A stretch of 21,813 nt of DNA from Fidelibacterota bacterium (lineage in GTDB: Bacteria; Fidelibacterota; UBA2242). Where the stretch lies: assembly GCA_003527965.1 (NCBI GenBank), contig DPVY01000323.1, forward strand, positions 1 through 21,813. The letters are read 5' to 3'. Position numbers and translations under genes: made by a program. Of the stretch, positions 9,401-16,547 are shown in pieces. Position 1 is the stretch's first letter; every line of letters begins with the position of its first letter. The notes beneath the pieces were generated by a model. The model was not told the origin of the DNA, searched no databases, and saw nothing but the letters and a program-made list of their open reading frames with translations.

Positions 9401-12400
9401 CCATTCATTGCCGACCATTTCGATTTTGGCGATCATTAAGGTGTCCTGGCGGGCAACGCCATCAAACCATAATCGGCAGGCCTGAATGGTTTGCCAGTTA
9501 ACCTCTCCGTCACTGCGGGCTTTCTTAAATTCCGTAAGGGGTATTCTATACAGTTTCCAGCCCGTGGGGCTGCCGTTGTCGTATTTGGTTCGACCGGCGA
9601 TATATTCATCGCTAACGTTTTCATCTAAAGGAAAATCGATTGAATAGTAATCGTTCAGTATATCGACAACAAAATTCCGGTTTAAATCCTCAGTGTCCGG
9701 GATATATCCACTGGCGTCTTTTTTACTGTTTTCGGTGCCGTTGATGTAGCGATAGTTAGAGGATCCCTCGCTCCATTTCCAGTTATCAGAATGGGGGTCA
9801 GCTGGATCTCGTTTATAATTTATAAGACGGCTATCGCCGGCTCTAATCGTATCTCCGAAAGTGTTAACGATAAACTCATATTGATCAATAACACCATCAA
9901 TCCCGGTATCTTCACCGTCGTCCAGCAGATCATTTCCGAGTGTAAAACCGGCTTCCGCCTTATCTTCGGTATCCAGCTTTCCGTTGGGGATCATGTCTTC
10001 GCTGATTTGTCCGAGGTCAATATGCAATTGTCCGGAGTTAGCGCGAACCCAGATTTCAAGAAATTTAGTTTTGGATTGATCATAATAGCTGGTAGGGAAA
10101 TGATAGGTAATGCCTCCCCAGGCTTCTTCGGGAGTAGAGACTCCGTCGGCAACAGCAATTGACCACTCCGGATCTAATGACATCACCAGGATTTCTGTGG
10201 TATTGTTCTGAGCCTGAGTGCTGACCTCTTTATTAGGCCAGATGTTTCTGGTCGGCACGCCACTATAAGGGTTGTACCAAAACATAAACCCCCGTTGCTC
10301 TTCGAGTTTAGCAAGAGGTGTAGCAGCCGGAGCCCAGTATCGTTGCATAATCGGTGGTGACGTAATGCGTTTGGAACCTTCAAAATCATCGATAAACCCG
10401 ACGCCGTTTGGGTCGCCGGTATCATCGTTGCTAATGGTGTTGGGATTGGGATTAACCCTGGCGATCTCTCCTTCAAATGTAATGGATGACAGCTTGTCGG
10501 TTTTTATCAGTGGCAGCCAGTTTACCGCCCGGGTAAGAAAGTGCAGGTCTTTATTGAATCGACCGTTCAGGTCCCAAACGAAATTCCGCATCGGTTCGTA
10601 GCCCACATCGACTTTTTCGTCGACCACGGACTTGCTGAAGTAGAGAGCCGTGCCGCCGATAAAGGAATTTTCTCCAAAATCATATTGAGCCCGGGTGCCT
10701 AAAATGGTCTTTTTATCCATCTGAAAAAACTGGTTGCGTTCATATTTGATATCCAGATTGGCGTCGGGATTCAAGGCGTCCTGGCGTAGCAGGGTGATGG
10801 TACCGCTGAAATAATCGATCGTATAATCAACGCCCCTGGTCAGGGTTTCGTTACCCAGGTGTACCGATTCGCTGCCGTCGATGACCATAGGCCCGAGGTT
10901 AATTATTGAACTACGGTTTTCATATTTATAGACGATTTTAAACCGGGAATCTTCGGTAATGTCACTAAATCGGGTCCGATTGCTGTCATACATTGCCGAA
11001 CAACTGTATAAATCACTGAGGTTCGGGTTTCGTTCTCCCGACAGATCGTTCTCTTTGAATTGAAAGGGGCGCAGGAAGGGCAGCCAGAGTTCACCCATTT
11101 GCAGGTTGATAAGGGCAGGGTTGTCCAGGTCTATAATGTCATCGGGAATGGGATTGCCGTTTTTATCCTTTGTATCGAGGCCAAATTTTTGCAGGAAACT
11201 GACGCCATCCTGTTGATCGCGTTCTTCATCAGGGGTTTTACCATGGATATAGACAATACTGAGGTCAAATCCATCGGGGTTTATGCCGGATGTTCCGAGA
11301 TAGTAGATATTTTTAAATTCCAGGTCCCAACAGGGGTGACTGGGGACCATGTGTTGCGGTTTGATCAGCTTAATCTCGATATCCGTAGTATCGGATAAAG
11401 GTCGATCCCAGTCGCCATACTCCACCTTTGTTACCCCGGCGGAATTAGCGGTTCGATATGTTACAGCCAATATTTCATCTTCCTGTATCTGGGACGAAAG
11501 GCGAATAAACCCCAAGTTAAGATTGACAATATAATCCTGGTCCAGTACTAATCGTTTGAACACCCGCTGCTCCATATAGTCTTGGTATTCGCCGTTCTTG
11601 TCATTGGGGTTCACATGGGCGTAGCCATACACACTGCCGGCGGTTTCTACATTAGTGGACTTATATACCTCAAGGTCTGCGACAATACGGCTGGAATCAT
11701 AAGTAAATCGCCCGCCGCTCTCGACAAACCCCTGATAGAAAGTACTGCGGAAATCTTTATCGAGAAAAAAATACAGATTGCGCCGGTATTCATAATCTTT
11801 GATGAAACTGCTGGTTTGCTGGGCACCGCCGTCAACGCTCAGTTTCTCTTTCTTGCCTTTTTCCACACTGGCAATGGTGGTAATATCCAGTCCGCCCAAC
11901 TTCATGAGAGCTTTTAGACCAAACAGACCGTTGTTCTTTCCGGAAAAAGTGACGAATTGGGTCCCCGGCAGAGACAGCGCAACGTTACCGGCTTCGACTT
12001 TTTGGACAATATCATCTTCCTCTCCGGTGTAAATAATTTTTAAGGCATTCTCAAAATCGAAATCCCGTTCGCTGTCCTGATCAACCAGAATACTGATTCG
12101 ATCGCCGATTTTTCCTTCTATATTCAGCTGCTGCTTTTGGTCTACTACAAAGGTGGTGGATTGCCCCTCGCGGTAACCGGACTGAACCTGAGAGAGCTTT
12201 TGGCTTTGCAGCCTTCCGTTAATATTAACATTTCCGGAGACCCGTAACGCGACTCTTTGCCCGGCAATATCCGCTCCGATAAGTTCCAGTTTTTCGGAAC
12301 GGACAGCCGATTTTTCTTCGGAAAAACCCTTACGGCAGATATCGCTCAATTGTGTATGAAGATAACTGCGGGTTTTCATTTGGTAAAATGTATTAAGAGC

Positions 12401-12733
12401 AACAGCTTGGGGATTAACGATGTCGGAATCTTCGAGACGATTGCTGAAAATAAGGTTCTTACCGGAGTAGTCTAATTCTTTTTCGGATTTTGTTGTTTTG
12501 AAAACAATTTTGAGAGCATGCGCGTTTAGCTGTTGGTAATCGGGGGACATTAATGATAAGCCCCGGGGGCGGTCAAGCCCCAGAGAACTGAAACGCGGAG
12601 ACAACCAATCTATTTGAATCGGAAACACAGCCCTCTGTGCCTCAGAAGTCTGTTTCTGAGCGAAAAGCGGACAGATACTAACTGATAAAATCAGCCAATA
12701 TAAAAATTTACTAATACGACGTTGTTTTGTCAC
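6482..12733 (-). CDS. sprA: T9SS outer-membrane translocon protein SprA (Sov)
   Basis: The 2083-residue protein has a signal peptide with likely cleavage LFA|Q26. Recognisable SprA features are an N-terminal module around 150-300 (INGRLQSQKL, VGD-like IGDRISILVDQDSERDFDF, GNVALSLPG, LFGLKALMKLG), the FIDDFEGSKR motif at 780-789, and a very long run of amphipathic strands ending GGFDVNIAIRG. SprA forms the 36-strand pore through which T9SS cargo crosses the outer membrane. The length is somewhat below the 2,300-2,500 residues of Bacteroidota homologues. Residues of about 1720-1770 form a Ser/Arg/Pro/Thr-rich low-complexity insert. The start is GTG at 12733: an upstream in-frame TAA leaves no ATG, and the signal peptide begins right there. 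The Shine-Dalgarno is weak because AAGG abuts the start codon. Other T9SS parts (PorU, PorK-N, PorT) are not in this window. Confidence 0.92.
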   Translation of the reverse strand: MTKQRRISKFLYWLILSVSICPLFAQKQTSEAQRAVFPIQIDWLSPRFSSLGLDRPRGLSLMSPDYQQLNAHALKIVFKTTKSEKELDYSGKNLIFSNRLEDSDIVNPQAVALNTFYQMKTRSYLHTQLSDICRKGFSEEKSAVRSEKLELIGADIAGQRVALRVSGNVNINGRLQSQKLSQVQSGYREGQSTTFVVDQKQQLNIEGKIGDRISILVDQDSERDFDFENALKIIYTGEEDDIVQKVEAGNVALSLPGTQFVTFSGKNNGLFGLKALMKLGGLDITTIASVEKGKKEKLSVDGGAQQTSSFIKDYEYRRNLYFFLDKDFRSTFYQGFVESGGRFTYDSSRIVADLEVYKSTNVETAGSVYGYAHVNPNDKNGEYQDYMEQRVFKRLVLDQDYIVNLNLGFIRLSSQIQEDEILAVTYRTANSAGVTKVEYGDWDRPLSDTTDIEIKLIKPQHMVPSHPCWDLEFKNIYYLGTSGINPDGFDLSIVYIHGKTPDEERDQQDGVSFLQKFGLDTKDKNGNPIPDDIIDLDNPALINLQMGELWLPFLRPFQFKENDLSGERNPNLSDLYSCSAMYDSNRTRFSDITEDSRFKIVYKYENRSSIINLGPMVIDGSESVHLGNETLTRGVDYTIDYFSGTITLLRQDALNPDANLDIKYERNQFFQMDKKTILGTRAQYDFGENSFIGGTALYFSKSVVDEKVDVGYEPMRNFVWDLNGRFNKDLHFLTRAVNWLPLIKTDKLSSITFEGEIARVNPNPNTISNDDTGDPNGVGFIDDFEGSKRITSPPIMQRYWAPAATPLAKLEEQRGFMFWYNPYSGVPTRNIWPNKEVSTQAQNNTTEILVMSLDPEWSIAVADGVSTPEEAWGGITYHFPTSYYDQSKTKFLEIWVRANSGQLHIDLGQISEDMIPNGKLDTEDKAEAGFTLGNDLLDDGEDTGIDGVIDQYEFIVNTFGDTIRAGDSRLINYKRDPADPHSDNWKWSEGSSNYRYINGTENSKKDASGYIPDTEDLNRNFVVDILNDYYSIDFPLDENVSDEYIAGRTKYDNGSPTGWKLYRIPLTEFKKARSDGEVNWQTIQACRLWFDGVARQDTLMIAKIEMVGNEWEELGVAAEEGGEYIKKEGAFAVSVINSEDNPDTYEAPKGVQGEYDRINEIRMKEQSLVLWFDGNEGIKPGEFAAAKKVLFEEASFITYKKMKLFLNGHNIHTRTKYYAAGEKTPLQFFVRFGRGGQSPQFYEYRQAIYAGWDKRNNMKIDLDFITALKGYNSEEEFPDNEEMPKKFRIIRDNNGEIIQRRYKEVKNGEYTGVEIIIHGSPAISRIQQMEVGIINQKYTLADYDEVSPLPRYDNTVFGEIWLDELRLSDVRRDAGVAYRSKMSLAVADLAKFDLGIDRKDADFHTVEQRPRLQPTGLNTTRNITARGSVSIDKLTPASWGLNLPVSGSYSNRVGTPKYIPGTDILTGDSPPDSIMNISESYGFNTSFSKRSSDFWLTKYTIDQLKVGFNAQWSNSSSVQDKQRESQSYKGNLSYRIPFGRDNYILPFKWIQNVPVIGDKLGALHWYYTPSSLEFSMDVGENKSLKIPRLVKSQSTETHDLGLNSSIRAGYKVFENLNVNYNKTMKNSLLEFQNDKLRAIKELNPGEPVSITESYTAAFSPKIFSWFSPTINYNAGYNWSEPLNSNTKSVDQMSNQNRISSSFSLDPKSIIKSFYSPKSAKISSRPASARKTGRRSGRSTTYSPETETPTTPKKESEKDGKEIKILEYLYKGLNRIDPIQISYSTSRNNRNMGRVGTPGLLYRMGLASDPGLEIIRDEVGVNINNVALNSDISMRSGLKISQNIKSSFSFGQNNSRTESQGQKSHNLTRDYITFDETGKSGLPFPSWTLNWSQIEKISFMSKIFKKLSLDHGFSGKESLVYRNGEEQSSSYKLYFSPLIGLSMQFKNDINSSIRMTQGKTINNQSSGTSIIQEKNINASLTYQKKGGFTIPLPFMENKHLDNSMNFTMNFDYSSSITHARNSVDAKFAVQAENKSWKIEPRISYSFTKKVTGALFYSYGESFNARTGKRITRNGGFDVNIAIRG

Positions 12734-12802
12734 CCTTTTAGATTCGGTTAATATGGTTTAATAATGTCTAAAACAATCGTAGCAAGCTGAACGGGCGACA
12801 CC

Positions 12803-13411
12803 TCAACTATTTTTAGTTAGTGATGGGATTTGATGTTGTAGCGATGTACACAGACGAGTAAACGCTTTGCCTCTGTGGCTGATGGCGTTTTTTTCGTCTT
12901 TAGTTAATTCCGCAAAGGCTTTGCCTTTTTCGGGAATATAAAAAATGGGATCATAGCCGAAACCACCCGCTCCCCGCCTTTCAGTAAGAATCAGTCCTTC
13001 CACGGTTCCCTCTTCGGATATTACCCTGTCGGGATGATAAAAGACAGCGACGGTCCGAAATCGGGCTGTGCGTTTTTCCGCCGGAAAGATGCTAATCTCA
13101 CGAATAAGTTTTTCAACATTATCGTCATAACTGGCATTTTCACCGGCATACCGTGATGAATAGACACCGGGTCTCCCGCCAAGAGCGTCGACCTCGAGCC
13201 CGGTATCGTCAGAAATAGTTGGTAGTCCGGTAAATTCTGCTAACATCGTTGCCTTTTTTAATGCATTTTCATAAAGGGTGTTCCCGTCTTCAATAACATC
13301 AGGAGCGCCAGGATAGGCGTCCAGCGTAATGAGTTGTACCCCCGGCAACTGAAAAATGTTTCGGATTTCTCTAATCTTGTCTCGATTATTTGACGAAATG
13401 AGTATTTTCAC
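12803..13411 (-). CDS. rdgB: XTP/dITP diphosphatase (RdgB/HAM1 family)
   Basis: The 202-residue protein carries all HAM1-family motifs: an opening KILISSNNRDKIREI (usual form ATxNxxKxxE), SDDTGLEVDALGG at 67-79 followed by RPGVYSSRYAG, GFGYDPIF at 150-157, and SHRGKA at 178-183. The enzyme hydrolyses dITP and XTP to monophosphates, keeping deaminated purines out of DNA and RNA. The start is GTG at 13411; this is where the family's first beta-strand begins, and no ATG is available. No Shine-Dalgarno is visible. It is the first gene of the unit, about 40 bases after the predicted transcription start, and 69 bases separate it from sprA. Confidence 0.93.
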   Translation of the reverse strand: MKILISSNNRDKIREIRNIFQLPGVQLITLDAYPGAPDVIEDGNTLYENALKKATMLAEFTGLPTISDDTGLEVDALGGRPGVYSSRYAGENASYDDNVEKLIREISIFPAEKRTARFRTVAVFYHPDRVISEEGTVEGLILTERRGAGGFGYDPIFYIPEKGKAFAELTKDEKNAISHRGKAFTRLCTSLQHQIPSLTKNS

Positions 13412-13457
13412 GGTTTCTATGGCAAGTAAAAATGTTCGTTAATTAAAAACGCCAAAA

Positions 13458-13486
13458 ATGTTAGAGAAAAATCCCGTCAATGTCAA
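13458..13486 (-). promoter_or_regulatory. Predicted sigma-70 promoter for the rdgB-sprA unit
   Basis: Read on the minus strand, a perfect -35 TTGACA (13486 to 13481) is followed by exactly 17 bases and then TAACAT (13463 to 13458), which matches four of six -10 positions. Transcription would start near 13451, about 40 bases before the rdgB start codon. The -35 lies in the loop of the terminator hairpin of the preceding operon, so the two signals overlap. Confidence 0.55.
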
Positions 13487-13499
13487 GCGAAATTGACGG
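13467..13499 (-). terminator. Rho-independent terminator of the ABC/GntR/head-GIN operon
   Basis: On the minus strand CCGTCAAT (13499 to 13492) and ATTGACGG (13481 to 13474) form a perfect 8-bp stem with a 10-base loop. GATTTTT follows almost at once (T5 at 13471 to 13467). It lies 46 bases after the head-GIN stop codon. The U-tract is short, so termination may be incomplete and some read-through into rdgB is possible. Confidence 0.65.
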
Positions 13500-13545
13500 A
13501 ACTTTCTGACGGAATTCACAGATATTTGAATTTATTTTGAGCCCG

Positions 13546-14247
13546 TTAACGGTGTCGTATTGATACAGCTCCGGCGGTTTTGATGTCCTGGCTGGTAATT
13601 TCACCATAATAAATGATGGAAGATGCTCCGTTGGCGCTGCCGGATAATTTTCCACCGGTCATGGTAAGTTCTACCCGGCTGGCGCCGTTCAGGCAAACAG
13701 TGGCATTGAAAACATCTGACCGGCGAAGATTGACATGAGCGGCACCATCACAAAATAGCTCCAGGTCCTGAATTGATGAACCCGATCCTTTGATTTTGGC
13801 GGCGCCGGTTGACCGGATTGAAAGATGATCGCAATTAAATTCTTCAAAAGAGATGTCTGCCCCCTCAAGAATTTCAATTGCAGAAAGTTGTGGCATCGTT
13901 ATAGCGGCGTAGATCAGACCGCCGCCAGACCGTCTTTTTAAATCATTCTCAAAGATTAATTCTCCGGATTCTTGAGTTATTAAAATCTCATCTTCATAAA
14001 TTTCCGGATATTGAATCTTTACCGAGTATTGATCCCCTTGTTCGATATCAATGCTCCAGATTCCGGCGATTATGAGGGCATTAAAATCCTTAAAATCGTA
14101 TTCTTTCTGAATCAATTCTTCATCAGAATATTCTGTGAATTTAGCGGTAGCGTTATTTAGCATAAACCGGGAGCCAACTATCAGTGCGGTGATAAACACC
14201 AGAATAATAATAGCCGTGATGAGTAAAATTTTACTGCTTGTTTTCAT
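13546..14247 (-). CDS. Head GIN domain (DUF2807) membrane-anchored protein
   Basis: The 233-residue protein has one N-terminal membrane segment (about 8-25) acting as an uncleaved anchor or signal. A right-handed beta-helix-like domain with regularly spaced G/N turns follows (EGADISFEEF, STGAAKIKGSGS, DGAAHVNLRRS, NGASRVELTM, NGASSIIYYG). The repeated A/G-A-S/A turn and the order of rungs are typical of the putative auto-transporter adhesin head GIN domain. Its molecular role is not established. It is 13 bases downstream of the GntR regulator, with GGAG six bases before its ATG, and is the last gene of that operon. The setting suggests an envelope function controlled with the ABC exporter; that is inference. 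Confidence 0.85.
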   Translation of the reverse strand: MKTSSKILLITAIIILVFITALIVGSRFMLNNATAKFTEYSDEELIQKEYDFKDFNALIIAGIWSIDIEQGDQYSVKIQYPEIYEDEILITQESGELIFENDLKRRSGGGLIYAAITMPQLSAIEILEGADISFEEFNCDHLSIRSTGAAKIKGSGSSIQDLELFCDGAAHVNLRRSDVFNATVCLNGASRVELTMTGGKLSGSANGASSIIYYGEITSQDIKTAGAVSIRHR

Positions 14248-14260
14248 TGATTACTCCGAT

Positions 14261-14617
14261 TTAATGTTGACTGTCATAAAGAATTCTTAATTCATTGAAA
14301 TCGATATTCAATAAATCCATCATTTTGAATAACTGGGGCAGATGATTCTGAATAAATTCTTCTTTTTCCAGAATTTTTGTCTTTTCCAGCGCCCCCTGAG
14401 CAATGAAATATCCAATGCCCCGGCGGTTGTAAATAAGGCCTTTTTCCTGGAGATAGGTGTAAGTGCGCATGACCGTGTTGGGGTTCACTTCAAGTGTAAC
14501 GGCGGTTACGCGAACCGATGGAATTTTATCATCTTCCGACCACAGACCGGCAAGAATATTTTCGAAAACCATATCGGCGATTTGAAGATATATTGCCTGA
14601 TCTTTCTGAAATTCCAT
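14261..14617 (-). CDS. YtrA-subfamily GntR transcriptional regulator
   Basis: I start it at the ATG at 14617 (MEFQKDQAIYLQ), giving 118 residues; the reading from 14635 would add six residues inside the previous gene. An N-terminal winged helix-turn-helix (AIYLQIADMVFENILAGLW, then KIPSVR, NPNTVMRTYTYL, RRGIGYFI) matches GntR regulators. A short helical tail of about 45 residues with no ligand-binding domain is characteristic of the YtrA group. These dimeric repressors usually control ABC exporters lying in the same operon, which is exactly the arrangement here: the gene is the third of four, one base after the permease stop. It probably represses its own operon through the palindrome at 16243-16266. 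Confidence 0.9.
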   Translation of the reverse strand: MEFQKDQAIYLQIADMVFENILAGLWSEDDKIPSVRVTAVTLEVNPNTVMRTYTYLQEKGLIYNRRGIGYFIAQGALEKTKILEKEEFIQNHLPQLFKMMDLLNIDFNELRILYDSQH

Positions 14618-14618
14618 T

Positions 14619-15384
14619 TTATACTTCCGCTTCACTTAAGCGCAGATAACCGAGCATCCAAAAATAGGGAGCAAAGCCGATCCAGAACAGATATTTAATA
14701 ATTGTTGACAGTGTCCTGCCAATATGCTCAAAGGCAAAAGTGTCGTTAAATATATAGTTGTTGAAAAAGTGCATTCCGTGGAAATAATCGTGGTAAACAA
14801 TTCTTAAAACCAGCATAACAAATATTCCCAAAACCAGCGCTAACCCCAAATATCTTCATAAACGGGTGCTTCTTAAAATACAGCCCGCCAAAAAGGAACA
14901 GCGACTGGGTTACCAGATAAACGGCGATACTGGTTAAAACTTTGTGGGTAAAGGGATTAAATACCGGAAAAGACCAGCCGGTAAATATAGCGGCGATACC
15001 GGCAGTAAGAAGTGATAATAAATAGTAGAATGCCACGCTGGCGGCAGTATAGCCAAGAGAGGTGAGCAGAAGTTTGCTGACATATTTTTCGATTGTTGAA
15101 GCGGGCAGCATAAAATAGGCGACATTTTTCTGAGCCTGATGAATTTCAGAAAATGCAACGCTGCTTAGCAAAAATCCACCGATAAATAAGAGCATTGGAT
15201 AAAAACCTATATGAAAATCCTGGGTGGTTGATCCGGGAGAGAAGAAAATAGCCGGTACTGTGCTAATAAAATAGATTGCCGCAACAGCGCCGGCGGCGAT
15301 CAGCAGGGTGCGATAATTTCGTAACAGGTCGTTGCGAAGCAGTAGAAAAAAGCGTTTAAAATTAAAAATCCTGTTTGTTTTCAT
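14619..15384 (-). pseudogene. ABC transporter membrane subunit, interrupted by a one-base frameshift
   Basis: Reading starts at the ATG at 15384 and runs with about four hydrophobic segments to ...KKHPFMKIFG. There the frame is lost at the four-C run at 14844-14847 (GGGG on the coding strand). In the next frame the protein continues sensibly (LALVLGIFVMLVLRIVYHDY, then a sixth segment, ending YLRLSEAEV) to the stop at 14619, one base before the GntR start. Removing one G joins both parts into about 254 residues with six membrane segments. Without the repair the first frame ends at 14746 with a non-membrane-like tail. The gene abuts the ATPase (TAGATG), so it is the cognate permease. A sequencing or assembly error, a recent mutation and recoding are all possible, with error or mutation the simplest. 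Confidence 0.8.
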
Positions 15385-16227
15385 CTATGCCTCCCGAGCG
15401 AAAAGGTCGCTCAACCGGTTTTGATTATTAATGACGGCGTTAAACAACAACTCTATATCAAGGTTGCTTTCGGATTGCCCCGCATTCTCTTCTATAACGA
15501 CATAGCCGCCCAGGGTTTTTTCGGAATATAGCACAGCTTGCGGGTCCGGTTCGTCCTTTTGAAGATTAACCGCCAGTTTGCGGGAAATTGCGTCGATAGA
15601 TTGATTGAAGATGATATTGCCTTCATCCAGAATAACAATTGGGTCGATCAGATTGCCGATATCCCGCACCTGGTGGGTTGAAATGATAATCGTTCTGTTT
15701 TCATCGAGAGAGGCGGCCAGCAGCTTCCGGAACTGACTTTTACTGGGAATGTCCAACCCGTTGGTGGGTTCATCCAGGATCAATAGTTTGCAGTTTGTAG
15801 CTAATCCAAAGGCAATCAGGAATTTTTTCTTCTGTCCGTACGACATTGAGGTCAACCGTTCATTTCCCGGCAGCGTAAAAGTTGCGATGTGCTGCTCTAA
15901 GGCATTTTGGTCGAATTGCGGATAAAAGGGAGCATAGAGAGCGACATACTCTTTAATTTTCAGGGGCGGAGTATAAAACTCTTCCGGAATAAAATAGATG
16001 TCTTGCAGCATAGCAGGAGTGCGCTTTGAAGAGTTAAATCCGAGAACGGTACAATCTCCCTGCCGGGGGAACAATAATCCGGAAATAATTTTCAACAGGG
16101 TTGTTTTACCTGCGCCGTTTTTACCCAACAGACCGTATATGTTCCCCTCGGAAACTTTCAATTGGAGACTGCTGAAGAGATTCGGTTTGCTTTTATAGGC
16201 GAAGTTAAGATTGCTTATTTCAATCAT
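15385..16227 (-). CDS. ABC transporter ATP-binding protein (YtrB-like)
   Basis: The 280-residue protein contains a complete nucleotide-binding domain: Walker A GKNGAGKTT at 35-43, signature MSYGQKK at 128-134 (degenerate for LSGGQ), Walker B LLILDEPT at 148-155, the D-loop NGLD, and switch His185 in STHQ. The Q-loop region reads FIPEEFYTPP with no glutamine, as in several exporters of this group. The C-terminal 70 residues are family-specific. It would power export of an unknown compound, or membrane maintenance, together with the adjacent permease. It is the first gene of the operon; the ATG at 16227 has GGAG seven bases upstream. In Firmicutes, YtrA-controlled ABC operons respond to cell-wall antibiotics; carrying that over to this organism is inference. 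Confidence 0.9.
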   Translation of the reverse strand: MIEISNLNFAYKSKPNLFSSLQLKVSEGNIYGLLGKNGAGKTTLLKIISGLLFPRQGDCTVLGFNSSKRTPAMLQDIYFIPEEFYTPPLKIKEYVALYAPFYPQFDQNALEQHIATFTLPGNERLTSMSYGQKKKFLIAFGLATNCKLLILDEPTNGLDIPSKSQFRKLLAASLDENRTIIISTHQVRDIGNLIDPIVILDEGNIIFNQSIDAISRKLAVNLQKDEPDPQAVLYSEKTLGGYVVIEENAGQSESNLDIELLFNAVINNQNRLSDLFAREA

Positions 16228-16242
16228 AATTTTCTCCGTTTC

Positions 16243-16266
16243 AGTGTGTTAATTAACTAATACACT
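16243..16266 (-). promoter_or_regulatory. Palindromic operator, probably bound by the GntR regulator
   Basis: A 24-bp dyad has arms AGTGTGTTAATT and AACTAATACACT, with 10 of 12 positions pairing. It begins a few bases after the predicted -10 box and covers the expected transcription start, 16 bases before the ATPase start codon. GTGT...ACAC dyads at the start site are characteristic of YtrA-type repressors, and the operon encodes such a regulator. Binding itself is inferred. Confidence 0.7.
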
Positions 16267-16269
16267 AAT

Positions 16270-16298
16270 AATCTAAGTATGTGGGTTGGATTTGTCAA
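16270..16298 (-). promoter_or_regulatory. Sigma-70 promoter of the ABC/GntR operon
   Basis: On the minus strand a perfect TTGACA (16298 to 16293) is followed by a 17-base spacer and TAGATT (16275 to 16270), four of six matches to TATAAT. The predicted start falls inside the 24-bp palindrome at 16243-16266, so a bound repressor would block initiation. Confidence 0.7.
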
Positions 16299-16431
16299 GT
16301 TTTTTTTGCACGTATTTTAAATATCTGTTTGATGGAGGGTTCAAAAAAATAGTGAAGCCCTTTTCCGTTGGGGTTGCCTCGCAAAAACAGTCTGTTGGGT
16401 ATGTAATTTAGACTTGGGCAGTGCAGGTTCG

Positions 16432-16447
16432 CCCGGATAAATCCGGG
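16432..16447. repeat. 7-2-7 palindrome 1
   Basis: CCCGGAT and ATCCGGG are perfect 7-base arms around AA. The core GAT..ATC is shared with the palindrome at 16487-16502. Such GATAAATC-centred palindromes resemble REP-like interspersed repeats. Confidence 0.7.
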
Positions 16448-16486
16448 TGTTGTCCTAAGAATTGAAATACCGGCGTTGAGTCAATA

Positions 16487-16502
16487 CCCCGATTTATCGG
16501 GG
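16487..16502. repeat. 7-2-7 palindrome 2
   Basis: CCCCGAT and ATCGGGG are perfect 7-base arms around TT; adding the flanking A and T gives an 8-base arm. It has the same arm length and spacing as its neighbour at 16432-16447 and is closely related in sequence. Confidence 0.7.
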
Positions 16503-16531
16503 TGAAAAGGATCTCTTCACTACCCGAGGCG

Positions 16532-16547
16532 AACCGTTTTAACGGTT
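16532..16547. repeat. 7-2-7 palindrome 3
   Basis: AACCGTT and AACGGTT are perfect 7-base arms around TT, 47 bases beyond the metH stop. No T-run follows on the minus strand, so it does not look like a standard metH terminator. Its left arm overlaps the GGCGAACC segment that can pair with 16426-16433. Confidence 0.65.

Larger units (their letters stand above)
16350..16522. repeat. Long inverted repeat enclosing hairpins; MITE-like element or structured RNA
   Basis: TAGTGAAG at 16350-16357 pairs perfectly with CTTCACTA at 16515-16522. Just inside, CCTTTTC at 16359-16365 pairs with GAAAAGG at 16504-16510, giving a 15-bp closing helix with one small internal loop. On the minus strand the helix is followed directly by seven T residues (16349 to 16343), so it could act as a terminator with a large structured loop. 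A further pair, GGTTCGCC at 16426-16433 with GGCGAACC at 16528-16535, is an alternative fold. Nothing in 16299-16593 looks like a gene. The stretch separates the metH stop from the next promoter. Confidence 0.6.

Noticed and set aside
14840..14852. Programmed +1 frameshifting in the permease
   Set aside because: No recognisable slippery codon pair, in-frame stop at the shift point or stimulatory structure is evident; a simple indel or sequencing error is a better explanation.
16350..16522. 6S RNA, RNase P RNA, SRP RNA or tmRNA in the structured spacer
   Set aside because: The element is multibranched rather than a long rod with a central bubble, too short for RNase P or tmRNA, and lacks the SRP core sequence.
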